Assembly: GCA_003217735.2 (NCBI GenBank)
Contig: CP031593.1
Coordinates: 1-64,000 of the forward strand
Reading direction: 5' to 3'
Origin: Marinibacterium anthonyi
Lineage (GTDB): Bacteria > Pseudomonadota > Alphaproteobacteria > Rhodobacterales > Rhodobacteraceae
Length of the DNA stretch: 64,000 bases
Shown here: piece after piece, positions 41,523 to 50,900 of the stretch
How the letters are laid out: each line of letters begins with the position of its first letter
Numbering within the stretch: the first letter of the stretch is position 1
Made by a program: the position numbers and the translations under genes
The notes under the pieces: generated by a model
What the model was told of the DNA's origin: nothing
Databases searched by the model: none
The model's input: the letters and a program-made list of their open reading frames with translations, nothing else

Positions 41523-42836
41523 ATGCTGGACGGGTCACGCCGGATGCACCTGGTCGCTTACCTCAAGACCGGCCCCACCGCGCGCCATGTCGGCGGCTGG
41601 CGCCACCCCGAGGCGGTGCTTGACGATTTCCTGACGCCGCAGCGTTATGCCGACACGGCCCGGATGCTGGAGGCGGCGAAATTCGACGGCTGCTTCTTTG
41701 CCGATCTCTTCGGGCTTTACGACATCCACCGCGGCAGCCACGAGGCCTACGTGCGCCATGGCGGGCAGGTCAGCTGGCTTGATCCCAAGGTCGTGCTGCC
41801 GGTGATGGCGGGCGCGACGACGCACCTGGGTCTGGGCGCCACCCTGTCGACCACCTTCCACATGCCCTATGAACTCGCCCGCTGGCTGGGCTCGCTTGAC
41901 GTGATGAGCGGCGGGCGGGTGGCCTGGAACGTCGTGACCTCGGCCACCGACCTTGAGGCGAAGAACGCCGGGATCGACCGGCTGCCGGACAGGCAGGAAC
42001 GCTATGATCGCGCCGACGAGGTGCTGGAGGCCTGTTTCAGGCTCTGGGACAGCTGGGACGAGGATCCGTTCATCCTGGACAAGACGGCCGGGGTCTTTGC
42101 CGATCCGGACAAGGTGCACTACGCCAATTACGAAGGCCGCTACGTGCGCACGCGCGGGCCGCTGTCGGTGCCGCGGTCTGCGCAGGGGCGGCCGGTGATC
42201 ATGCAGGCCGGCAGTTCGGACCGGGGCCGCGATTTCGCCGCCCGCTGGGCCGAGGCGATCTTTACCGCCCATCGCGGGATCGCGGACATGCAGGCCTTTT
42301 CCACCGATATCCGCACGCGGATGGCCGACCTGGGGCGCGACCCCGGTGACGTCAAGATCCTGACCGCCACCTCGGTCGTGCTGGGCGAAACCGAAAGCAT
42401 CGCGCGTGAACGGGCCGACTACCTGGCAAGCCTGGTAGAGCCGGAACTGGCGACCGCCAATTCCTCAAGCCGCCTGGGCGCCGACCTGACGAAACTGGCC
42501 GAAGGCAGGTCCTTGGCCGACCTGCAGGGCAACCAGGGCATCAAGGGATCGCAACTGCTGCTGGAACAGACCATGAAGGCCGAAGGCGTCAGCCTGGCGC
42601 AGGCAGCGGCGGGTGCCGGGCAAAGCGAGATCGTCGGCACGGCGGAAACCGTGGCGGACCGGCTGGAAGAGATGTTCGTGTCGGGCGGCTGCGACGGCTT
42701 TGTCGTGGCGCCCACCTATCACCCCGGTATGTTCGAACAATTCTGCCGCTCGGTCGTCCCCGAGCTGCAGCGCCGCGGCTTGTTCCGCACCCAATACCGT
42801 GCATCCACCTTGCGCGGCAATCTTCGTGACGGATGA
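41523..42836 (+). CDS. LLM-class flavin monooxygenase (NtaA/SnaA/DszA group), first copy
   Basis: This 437-residue protein belongs to the two-component, luciferase-like FMNH2-dependent monooxygenases. Seen are HVGGWRHPEA, DGCFFADLFGLYD, AWNVVTSATDLEAKNAG and RYDRADEVLEACFRLWDSWDED, with PVIMQAGSSDRGRDFAA near the flavin phosphate site. Relatives oxidise EDTA-like chelators, sulfones, pristinamycin or pyrimidines. The start MLDGSRRMHL at 41523 lacks a close ribosome site, but homology begins at MHLVAY. It is the first gene of an operon with a polar amino-acid-type transporter and a second LLM enzyme. A flavin reductase is not found nearby. Confidence 0.86.
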   Translation: MLDGSRRMHLVAYLKTGPTARHVGGWRHPEAVLDDFLTPQRYADTARMLEAAKFDGCFFADLFGLYDIHRGSHEAYVRHGGQVSWLDPKVVLPVMAGATTHLGLGATLSTTFHMPYELARWLGSLDVMSGGRVAWNVVTSATDLEAKNAGIDRLPDRQERYDRADEVLEACFRLWDSWDEDPFILDKTAGVFADPDKVHYANYEGRYVRTRGPLSVPRSAQGRPVIMQAGSSDRGRDFAARWAEAIFTAHRGIADMQAFSTDIRTRMADLGRDPGDVKILTATSVVLGETESIARERADYLASLVEPELATANSSSRLGADLTKLAEGRSLADLQGNQGIKGSQLLLEQTMKAEGVSLAQAAAGAGQSEIVGTAETVADRLEEMFVSGGCDGFVVAPTYHPGMFEQFCRSVVPELQRRGLFRTQYRASTLRGNLRDG

Positions 42837-42894
42837 CACCGTCGCGTCCAACAGGGACGGCGGCCCCGGCCGTCCAAGCAAAGGAAAGTCAGAC

Positions 42895-43758
42895 ATGAAA
42901 TTCGCCTCACTCACCTCGGGACTGGCCGTTCTGGCCATCGCCTTTGCCGGCGCCATGGCGCAGGCCGAAGAGATCGCCGTGGTGTCCGAAGCCCGTGACG
43001 CCCTGCCCGACGACATCAGGGACGCCGGTGTCCTGAACATCGCGACCTCGCTGCAATGGGCGCCCTTCGGCTTTACCGACGAAAGCGGCGAACCCGAAGG
43101 CATCGACCTGCAGCTGATGACCCTGCTGGCGGCGAAACTGGGGCTGGAAGCGCAGTTCAACGACATCAAGTTCCCTTCGATCGTGCCCGGCGTGCAGACC
43201 GGCCGTTATGATGCCGGGGTCAACCAGATGGGCATCACCGCCGAACGGTCCGAAGTCGTGTCCTTCGTGCCCTACTTCAATTCGAAATACGGCCTGCTGG
43301 TGCCCGCCGGCAAATCCGACACCGACATCAACGACCTTTGCGGCCTGAAACTGGCGCTGACGCAGGGCTCCAGCCAGATCGCCATCGCCGAGGAACTGTC
43401 GGCCAAGTGCGAAGCCGACGGCAAGACGCCGATCGCGATGGATTTCTACCCGAACTCGGCCGACACCTACATGGCCGTGGCCAACGGCCGGGGCGATGGG
43501 TTCCTGACCGCGCGCGCCGTGGGCGTCTATACCGCGCAGCACAACGACAAGCTGGAAATGACCGACGGCATCCTGGACGGGCGCAGCTCGATTTCCGGCA
43601 TCGTGGTGGGCAAGGATGACGCGGCCCTGCAAAACGCCCTGACCCTCGCGCTGGTCAGCGCGATCAACGACGGGACCTATGCCAAGATCCTCGACAATTT
43701 CGGCGTGCCCGAAGGCATCCTGACCGTCGAGCAGGTCGAGACCCCGCCGAGCTTCTGA
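42895..43758 (+). CDS. Polar amino-acid-type ABC substrate-binding protein
   Basis: This 287-residue protein has a signal peptide (LAIAFAGAMAQAEE, cleaved near residue 24) and the family 3 solute-binding fold: LNIATSLQWAPFGFTDESGEPEGIDLQLM, GRYDAGVNQMGITAERSEVV and LALTQGSSQ. Such proteins usually bind amino acids, but members also take up opines and aromatic or heterocyclic acids. The operon suggests the substrate is the compound oxidised by the flanking monooxygenases. An 88-base gap with a hairpin separates it from the permease gene. Confidence 0.88.
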   Translation: MKFASLTSGLAVLAIAFAGAMAQAEEIAVVSEARDALPDDIRDAGVLNIATSLQWAPFGFTDESGEPEGIDLQLMTLLAAKLGLEAQFNDIKFPSIVPGVQTGRYDAGVNQMGITAERSEVVSFVPYFNSKYGLLVPAGKSDTDINDLCGLKLALTQGSSQIAIAEELSAKCEADGKTPIAMDFYPNSADTYMAVANGRGDGFLTARAVGVYTAQHNDKLEMTDGILDGRSSISGIVVGKDDAALQNALTLALVSAINDGTYAKILDNFGVPEGILTVEQVETPPSF

Positions 43759-43798
43759 CGCTGGCCCTGAACAGGCATCCTGATAACGAAAACCGCTT

Positions 43799-43820
43799 CG
43801 GACGGCCGTCGGGCCGCCCG
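43799..43820 (+). terminator. Intercistronic hairpin after the binding-protein gene
   Basis: CGGACGGCC at 43799-43807 pairs with GGCCGCCCG at 43812-43820 (one mismatch) around GTCG, 40 bases after the binding-protein stop and before the permease gene. It matches the placement of hairpins in the other two sugar ABC operons of the window. Confidence 0.5.
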
Positions 43821-43846
43821 AACGACAGCAAAAGGACAAGACCCAG

Positions 43847-44749
43847 ATGACCATGGCGCCGCCGAGCGATGGCACGCAGGACCGCACGGGCGGCGTTCCA
43901 AGGGACGTGCCGGCGATCCTGAAACGCAGCAACCCCTGGCGCTGGCTGGGCGTTGCGGTGGTCGTGCTGGTGCTGGCCTGGATCGCCTTCCAGATCCTGA
44001 CCAACCCGGGTTTCGAATGGGACGTGGTGGGCAGGTACATGTTCCACCCCAGCGTGCTGAAGGGCGTCGGCACGACGCTGTGGCTGACCGCGCTGGTGAT
44101 GATCATGGGGATCCTGCTGGGCATCGTGATCGCGGTGATGCGGCTGTCCTCCGACAGGATGCTCAGCGGCACCGCCATCGCGTTCGTCTGGTTCTTCCGG
44201 GGCACGCCGGTGCTGGTGCAACTGGTCTTCTGGTACAACCTTGCCGCCATCTTCCCCGATATCTCCCTTGGCATCCCCTTCGGCGGCCCGAAAGTCTTTG
44301 AAATCTCCGCGACCGTGGCGATTTCCTCCTTCACCGCCGCCCTGCTGGGGCTGGGTTTCAACGAAGGCGCCTACATGGCCGAAATCATTCGCGCCGGTCT
44401 GACGTCGGTCGATCCGGGCCAGACCGAGGCGTCCAAGGCGCTGGGTCACAAGCCCTGGCAGACCTTCCGCGTTATCGTGCTGCCGCAGGCGATGAAGGCC
44501 ATCATCCCGCCCACCGGCAACCAGGTGATCGGGATGCTGAAATACACCTCGCTGGCCTCCGTCGTGGCATTGGGAGAGCTGATGCATTCGGTCGAGACCA
44601 TATACTCCCGCACCTTCCAGACCATGCCGCTGCTGATCGTGGCCGCGCTGTGGTATCTGATCCTGGTCTCGATCCTGTCGGTCATCCAGTACTACATCGA
44701 ACGCCACTATTCGCGCGGCTGGAAGATCCAGTCGAACACGGCGGCCTGA
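43847..44749 (+). CDS. Polar amino-acid-type ABC permease
   Basis: This 300-residue protein has a cytoplasmic N-terminal tail of about 40 residues, then 5-6 helices of the HisM/GlnP type. Family motifs include GTTLWLTALVMIMGILLGIVIAVM, FVWFFRGTPVLVQLVFWYN and the EAA loop (EASKALGHKPWQTFRVIVLPQAMK). Only one permease gene is present, so it should act as a homodimer with the ATPase encoded 13 bases downstream. Confidence 0.89.
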   Translation: MTMAPPSDGTQDRTGGVPRDVPAILKRSNPWRWLGVAVVVLVLAWIAFQILTNPGFEWDVVGRYMFHPSVLKGVGTTLWLTALVMIMGILLGIVIAVMRLSSDRMLSGTAIAFVWFFRGTPVLVQLVFWYNLAAIFPDISLGIPFGGPKVFEISATVAISSFTAALLGLGFNEGAYMAEIIRAGLTSVDPGQTEASKALGHKPWQTFRVIVLPQAMKAIIPPTGNQVIGMLKYTSLASVVALGELMHSVETIYSRTFQTMPLLIVAALWYLILVSILSVIQYYIERHYSRGWKIQSNTAA

Positions 44750-44762
44750 GGAGATGCGCGAC

Positions 44763-45548
44763 ATGGAGACCAACGAACCGCTGATCCGCGCCATCGACAT
44801 CTGGATGAACCGGGGCGAGAACGTCGTGCTGAAAGGCGTCTCGCTTCAGGCGCAAAAGGGCGAGGTCATCGCGCTTCTGGGGCCTTCGGGTGCGGGCAAG
44901 TCGACGTTGCTGCGGTGCATGAACGCCATCGAACTTGCCGACCGGGGGCTGGTGGTGCTGGACGGCGAGACCATCGGCTGCACCAGGGTGGGTGAGGAAT
45001 ACTACCGCCTGCCGGAAAGGGAGCTGAGCCGCCAGCGGGCCGAGATCGGCATGGTGTTCCAGAACTTCAACCTGTTCCCCCACATGTCGGTGCTGGAAAA
45101 CATCATCGACGCGCCGATGCGCGTGCGTCGCACGCGCAAGAAAGAGGCCGTCGCCAAGGCACACGAACTGCTTGCCCGCGTGCGGCTGTCGGACAAGGCC
45201 GACGCCTATCCCCGGCACCTGTCGGGCGGCCAGCAGCAGCGCATCGCCATCGCGCGGGCGCTGGCGATGAACCCCAAGGTGATGCTGTTCGATGAACCGA
45301 CCTCGGCGCTGGACCCGCACCTGACCGACGAGGTTCTGGACGTGATCCGCGAACTGGCCGAAACCGGGATGACCATGATCATCGTCACCCACGAGGTCCA
45401 GTTCGCCCGCGACGTGGCGCACAAGGTCGCCGTGATGGGCGACGGCACGATCATGGAAATGGGCCCCCCGGACGAGGTGCTGCGCGCGCCGAAAGACCCG
45501 CGCGTGCAGGAATTCCTGGCCCGGTCCCTGAAGGAGATGAACGCATGA
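44763..45548 (+). CDS. Polar amino-acid-type ABC ATPase
   Basis: This 261-residue ATPase has Walker A at residues 40-48 (GPSGAGKST), HLSGGQQQRIAIARAL and VMLFDEPTSALDP, followed by MIIVTHEVQFARDVA, as in GlnQ/HisP. The start at 44763 (METNEPL) is preferred to the ATG at 44754 because the GAGGAG ribosome site at 44748-44753 is 9 bases before the former and touches the latter. It overlaps the next gene by ATGA. Confidence 0.9.
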   Translation: METNEPLIRAIDIWMNRGENVVLKGVSLQAQKGEVIALLGPSGAGKSTLLRCMNAIELADRGLVVLDGETIGCTRVGEEYYRLPERELSRQRAEIGMVFQNFNLFPHMSVLENIIDAPMRVRRTRKKEAVAKAHELLARVRLSDKADAYPRHLSGGQQQRIAIARALAMNPKVMLFDEPTSALDPHLTDEVLDVIRELAETGMTMIIVTHEVQFARDVAHKVAVMGDGTIMEMGPPDEVLRAPKDPRVQEFLARSLKEMNA

Positions 45549-46102
45549 CCACCGAAGACTGGCTTTTCGTGATCGACATCCAGCCGGCGTTTTCCGACCC
45601 GGCCAGCCCGTGGTTCTGCGCCGCGCTCGACGCGGCCAAGGCCAATATCGCCCGCCTTCTGCCCGCCTACGGCGACCGCGTGCTGTTTTCGCGCTTTGTC
45701 CCGCCGGAACAGGTGTTCGGTGCCTGGATCGAATATTACGACACCTGGGCCTTTGCGCTTCCCCCCGAGGCCAAGCCGCTGTGGAGCGTGGACGAACCCT
45801 GGGGCCATTACCCCAGCATGCAAAGCCACACGCTGTCCAAGTGGGTTCCGGCCGCGAAACAGATGCTGCCCGAGGACGCCACCATCGCGCTGTGCGGCGT
45901 GTCGACCGATTGCTGCGTCATGTCGACGGCGCTGGCCGCCATCGACGACGGCCGCCGCGTTCGGCTGATCGAAGACGCCTGCGCCGCCGGCAGCGAAGAG
46001 ATTCAGCGCCAGTCGGTCGAGCTGATGCGCCTGCGCGCGCCGATGCTGACCGTGACGGACACCCAAAAGGAACTGGCAAGGGCCGGGGCCGGGGCCGTCT
46101 GA
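45545..46102 (+). CDS. Isochorismatase-fold cysteine hydrolase
   Basis: This 185-residue protein has the triad positions of the isochorismatase-like amidohydrolases: Asp11 (FVIDIQPAF), Lys99 (LSKW) and a Cys at 124 in GVSTDCCVMSTALAAIDDG. Relatives include nicotinamidase and RutB, the ureidoacrylate amidohydrolase. It overlaps the transporter ATPase by ATGA and is followed by an LLM monooxygenase, an arrangement reminiscent of the RutA-RutB pair that opens uracil. It probably cleaves an amide or ring-opened product of the monooxygenases. Substrate unknown. Confidence 0.85.
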   Translation: MTTEDWLFVIDIQPAFSDPASPWFCAALDAAKANIARLLPAYGDRVLFSRFVPPEQVFGAWIEYYDTWAFALPPEAKPLWSVDEPWGHYPSMQSHTLSKWVPAAKQMLPEDATIALCGVSTDCCVMSTALAAIDDGRRVRLIEDACAAGSEEIQRQSVELMRLRAPMLTVTDTQKELARAGAGAV

Positions 46103-46129
46103 CGGCCAAAGACTGAAAAGGAATGGAAG

Positions 46130-47452
46130 ATGGCTGAAATGATGCATCTGGGCACGATCGTCGGCGCCGCCGGGCACCACGTGGCCGGCTGGCGCATGCC
46201 GGATGCCGAATTCGGGTCCGAGAACCTCGACCTGATCACCCGCATCGTGAAGACCTGGGAAGACGCAAAGTTCGACCTGATCTTCTTTGCCGACGCCGTG
46301 AACACCGGCCTCGACGCGCACCCGACCCACATGCTGCGGCTGGAACCGCTGACGCTGCTGGGGGCGCTCTGCATGACGACGTCGCGCATCGGGATCGTGG
46401 CGACGGTGTCGACCACCTATTCCGAACCCTACAACGTCGCCCGGATGCTGGCGTCCATCGACCACATGAGCAAGGGACGCGGCGGCTGGAACGTGGTGAC
46501 GGGCTCCAGCCCCGACGCGGCGGCGAACTTCGGGTCCGATCCGCATCCCGAACACGCCACCCGCTATGAACGCGCCGGCGAATACCTTCGGGTCGTCAAG
46601 GGCCTCTGGGACACCTGGGAAGACGACGCCTATATCGCCGACAAGGCCACGGGCCGCTACGTGGACGGTGCCAAGATGCACCTGCTGGACCACAAGGGCC
46701 CGCATTTTTCGGTCCGTGGCCCGCTGAACATCTCGCGCCCGCCCCAGGGCTATCCGGTGATCATGCAGGCCGGCGCGTCGGACACCGGCAAGGCTTTCGC
46801 CGCCGCCTCGGCCGAGGTCGTGTTCGCGACCCAGCAGGTGCTGGAAGACGCCGTTGCCTTCGCCGAAGACCTGCGCGACCGCACCGAAGCCGCCGGCCGC
46901 CCCCGCGACGACATCCGCCTGATGCTGGGCGTCGCCCCGGTCATCGGCAAGACCCGGCAAGAGGCGCAGGCCAAGCTTTCCGAACTGGCCGCCCTGATCG
47001 ATCCGGTGACGGCGCTGCGCGTGCTGTCGGACCGGATCGGGACGGACCTGTCGGGCTATGACCTGGACGGCCCGGTGCCGGACCTGCCGCCGTCCGGCAT
47101 GATGCAGGGCCATGCGGTGGTGCTGCAGGCCGTGGCGAAGAAACACGACATGACCATCCGCGAACTGCGCGATTACGCTGCCGTTTCCTCGGGCCACCGT
47201 CTGGTCTTTGGCACGCCCGAAGACGTGGCCGACGATCTGGAAACCTGGTGGCGGGCCGGCGCCTGTGACGGGTTCATCATCCTGCCGTCCTATTACATGC
47301 AGCCGCAGATCGATTTCTGCGACCGGGTGGTCCCGATCCTGCAGCAACGGGGCATCTTCCGCACCGAATACACCGGCACCACCCTGCGCGACCACCTCGG
47401 CCTCGCCCGTCCGGCGCACCCCGCCGCGGCGGCCGAAACCGAATGCGCCTGA
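46130..47452 (+). CDS. LLM-class flavin monooxygenase (NtaA/SnaA/DszA group), second copy
   Basis: This 440-residue protein is a paralogue of the enzyme at the head of the operon. Motifs are AGHHVAGWRMPDAE, DLIFFADAVNTG, GRGGWNVVTGSSPDAAANFG, RYERAGEYLRVVKGLWDTWEDDA and PVIMQAGASDTGKAFAA. Both share the C-terminal pattern GACDGFIILPSYYMQPQIDFCDRVVPILQQRG and GLFRT/GIFRTEYTG-like ends. A GAAAAGGAA ribosome site precedes the ATG. Two different LLM enzymes in one operon suggest two sequential oxygenations or alternative substrates. Confidence 0.87.
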   Translation: MAEMMHLGTIVGAAGHHVAGWRMPDAEFGSENLDLITRIVKTWEDAKFDLIFFADAVNTGLDAHPTHMLRLEPLTLLGALCMTTSRIGIVATVSTTYSEPYNVARMLASIDHMSKGRGGWNVVTGSSPDAAANFGSDPHPEHATRYERAGEYLRVVKGLWDTWEDDAYIADKATGRYVDGAKMHLLDHKGPHFSVRGPLNISRPPQGYPVIMQAGASDTGKAFAAASAEVVFATQQVLEDAVAFAEDLRDRTEAAGRPRDDIRLMLGVAPVIGKTRQEAQAKLSELAALIDPVTALRVLSDRIGTDLSGYDLDGPVPDLPPSGMMQGHAVVLQAVAKKHDMTIRELRDYAAVSSGHRLVFGTPEDVADDLETWWRAGACDGFIILPSYYMQPQIDFCDRVVPILQQRGIFRTEYTGTTLRDHLGLARPAHPAAAAETECA

Positions 47453-47459
47453 GGCCCGC

Positions 47460-47924
47460 GTGTCCCTGCGCCTGACGGTGAATGGCAAGGAGGTCACGCT
47501 CGACCTCCCTCCCGGCACGACGCTTCTTGAGGCGTTGCGGTCCGATCTTGGCCTGCACGGGCCGAAGTACGGCTGCGGCCTGGCCCAATGCGGCGCCTGT
47601 TCCGTCCTGGTGGACGGACAGGTGGCGCGGGCCTGCGTCATGCAGGCGTCGTCCGCCGAAGGGCGCAAGGTCACCACGCTGGAAGGGCTGGGCGGCGATC
47701 ACCCGGTGCAGCGGGCCTTCATCGACTGCCAGGCGGCCCAATGCGGCTATTGCCTGAACGGCATGATCATGCAGACCGTGGCGCTGTTGCAGGCCATCCC
47801 CAGCCCTGACGAAACCACCATCCGCCGCGCCCTTCGTCACAACCTCTGCCGCTGCGGTACGCATCTGGAAATCCTTGCCGCCGTGCGCCGCGCGGTGACG
47901 CTGACCGCCGGGGATACGCAATGA
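47460..47924 (+). CDS. NicA-like [2Fe-2S] subunit of a molybdenum hydroxylase
   Basis: This 154-residue protein carries the two [2Fe-2S] clusters of xanthine-oxidase-family small subunits. Cys39, Cys44, Cys47 and Cys59 (GCGLAQCGACSV then RAC) bind the plant-ferredoxin-type cluster; AAQCGYCLNG and NLCRCGTHLE bind the second. It starts at a GTG 5 bases after the preceding stop. It overlaps the large-subunit gene by ATGA. With a cytochrome-fused partner this is the two-subunit NicAB plan of Pseudomonas nicotinate hydroxylase, so ring hydroxylation of an N-heterocycle is the likely reaction. Confidence 0.88.
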   Translation: MSLRLTVNGKEVTLDLPPGTTLLEALRSDLGLHGPKYGCGLAQCGACSVLVDGQVARACVMQASSAEGRKVTTLEGLGGDHPVQRAFIDCQAAQCGYCLNGMIMQTVALLQAIPSPDETTIRRALRHNLCRCGTHLEILAAVRRAVTLTAGDTQ

Positions 47925-50900
47925 ACGACGCGGCGATCACCATCTGGCGGCAGGGGAAATCCGGCGCCGAGATCCTGTTGCAGGTCGCGCCCAACGGCGA
48001 TGCCACCGGTTTCAACGGCCACGTGGACCTTGGCACCGGCCTGCGCACCGCCTTCGTCCAGATCGTCGCCGAGGAACTGGACCTGCCCCCGTCGCGCGTG
48101 CGTGTCGTGATGGGCGATACCGCCCGGACGCCGGACCAGGGGCCGACCATCGCCTCGGAATCCATCCAGATCGCCGCTGTCCCCCTGCGCCAGGCCGCCG
48201 CCCAGGCGCGGGCGATCCTGGCCGACCTCGCCAGCGCCCGGCTGAACGCCGGGCTGGAGGATCTGGAATTCCGCGACGGTTCCATCGGAACCGACCAGGC
48301 GACAGCCGGCTTTGCCGACCTTCTGGCCGACGTCAGCGTCTCGGTCGAACTGGACACCGCTGCCCGGGTCAAGACGCCCGCCGAATACCGCCTTGTCGGC
48401 ACCTCTTCCCCCCGGGTCGATCTGGCGGGCAAGGCCACCGGGGCATGGACCTATGTCCACGACGTCGCAATGCCCGGCATGCTGCACGGCCACGTCATCC
48501 GGCCCCCCTACGCGGGCCGCGACAGTGGCGATTTCATCGCCCGCAGCCTGCTGGAGTATGACGAAGCGGCAGTGGCGGAAATGCCCGGCTTTGTCGCCCT
48601 TGTCCGCAAGGGCGATTTCCTGGGCGTCGTGGCCCTGCGCGAAGGCCAGGCCCGCGCCATTGCCGAAACGTTGCCGGTCCGCTGGGCCACGCCCCCCGAC
48701 TTGCCCGACCTGACGGACATCCCCGGCACCCTGCGCGACATGCCGTCGGAAAAGCGCATGCTGACAGACCGGGGCGACGTGGACGGCGCGCTGGCCCGGG
48801 CACAGACACGACTGACCCGCAGCTATACATGGCCCTGGAACCTGCACGGCTCCATCGGGCCGTCCTGCGCCGTGGCCGACTGGCAGGGCGGGCGCCTGAC
48901 GATCTGGTCCGGCACCCAGAACCCCCACATGCTGCGCGGCGACATCGCCCAGCTGATGGAGCTGCCCGAAACCGCCGTCGAGATTGTCCGCCACGAGGCC
49001 GCCGGCTGTTTCGGTCGCAATTGCGCCGATGACGTCTGCGGCGACGCGGCGCTTCTGTCCCGCGCCGTGGGCCGCCCCGTCCGGGTCCAGCTGACCCGCG
49101 AACAGGAACACCTGTGGGAACCCAAGGGCGCCGCCCAGCTGATGGACGTCTCGGGCGGACTGGACGACACCAACACGTTCGACGTCTACGACTTTGAAAC
49201 CCGCTACCCGTCGAACCGCGGTCCCAACCTTGCGCTGCTTCTCACCGGCACCATCGATCCGGCCCCGCGCCCCTGCGACATGGGCGACCGCACGGCGATC
49301 CCGCCCTACCGCATCCCCAACCTGCGCGCCGCCGTCCACGACATGGCCCCCATCGTGCGGGCCAGCTGGTTCCGGGGCGTGTCGGCCATGCCGAACACCT
49401 TCGCGCATGAATGTTTCGTCGACGAACTCGCCGCCGAGGCGGGGGAAGACCCCGTCGACTTCCGCCTGCGCCACCTGGACGACCCGCGCACCATCGACCT
49501 GATCCGGCGCACCGCCGAGGAAGGCGGCTGGGTCCCCCGCACCGGCCCGCGCCTGGCAACGGACGGCGACATCGCCCGTGGCCAGGGTTTCGCCCATGCC
49601 ACATATGTCCACGGCCCCTTCCCCGGCGTCGCAGCCGCGCAGGCCGCGTGGCTGGCCGATATCTCGGTGAACAAAAGGACCGGAGAGGTCACGCTGGACC
49701 GCATCGTCGTGGCACAGGACCAGGGGCTGATGATCAACCCCGACGGCGTGCGCCACCAGATCAACGGCAACGTCGTCCAGTCGATCAGCCGCACCATGGG
49801 CGAAGACAGCCAGTTCGACCAGGCCGGATCCATCGACCGCGAATGGGGCGGCTATCCGCTCGCCCGGTTCGAGGACCTGCCCGAGGTCCGCACCCTGCTG
49901 GTCGAACGCCCCGAAGACCCGCCCCTGGGCGTCGGCGAAAGCGCCTCTGTCCCCTCGGCCGCCGCCATCGCCAACGCGATTTACGATGCCACGGGGGTCA
50001 GGATGCGCGAACTGCCCTTCACCCCCGAACGGGTCAAGGCGGCGCTGGACGGCGCGCCCATGCCAAGGGCGCTGCCCGCGCCTGAACCCGCCCCCCGCTG
50101 GAAGGGCATGGCCAAGGGCTTTGGCGCGGCAATTGCCGGCGGCCTCATGGTCGGCGCCGTGGGCTTCTCGATCAAGGCCGAGATCCCGCGCATCCCCCGA
50201 CCCGACAACATCTGGTCGGCCGAAACCCTGGACCGCGGTCGCCAGCTGTTCGCCGCCGGCGACTGTGCCGTCTGCCACACGGCCGAAGGCGGCATCCCCC
50301 TGACCGGCGGCCGGCCCATGGAAACCCCCTTCGGCACCGTCCACACCACCAACCTGACGCCGGATCCCGAAACCGGGCTTGGCGCATGGTCCTACCCCGC
50401 CTTCGCCCGCGCCATGCGCGACGGCATCTCGCGCGATGGCCGCCACCTGTATCCGGCCTTTCCCTACACGTCCTTCGCGAAGATGGCCGAAACCGACCTG
50501 CAGGCGCTTTACGCCTATATCCAGTCGCTCGACCCCGTCCGCGCCAAGGTCCCGCAAGCGAAGATGATCACGCCGGTGAACCTGCGCAGCTCCATGGCGG
50601 CCTGGAACGCGCTTTACCACGATCCGGCGCCGTTCATCCCGGACCCGGTGCAATCCGACCTGTGGAACCGGGGCGCCTACCTGGTCGAAGGCGTCGGCCA
50701 TTGTTCGGCCTGCCACAGCCCGCGCAACGCGCTGGGAGCCGAACGGAAAGGCGCCGCGCACCTGTCGGGCGGCGTGGTCGATGGCTGGCTGGCCCCGGCG
50801 CTGAACGGCACCGGACCGGCGCCGCTGAACTGGTCCGAAGCCGACTTTTACGATTACCTCCGCACCGGCGTGTCCATCCGCCACGGTGCCGCCGCCGGAC

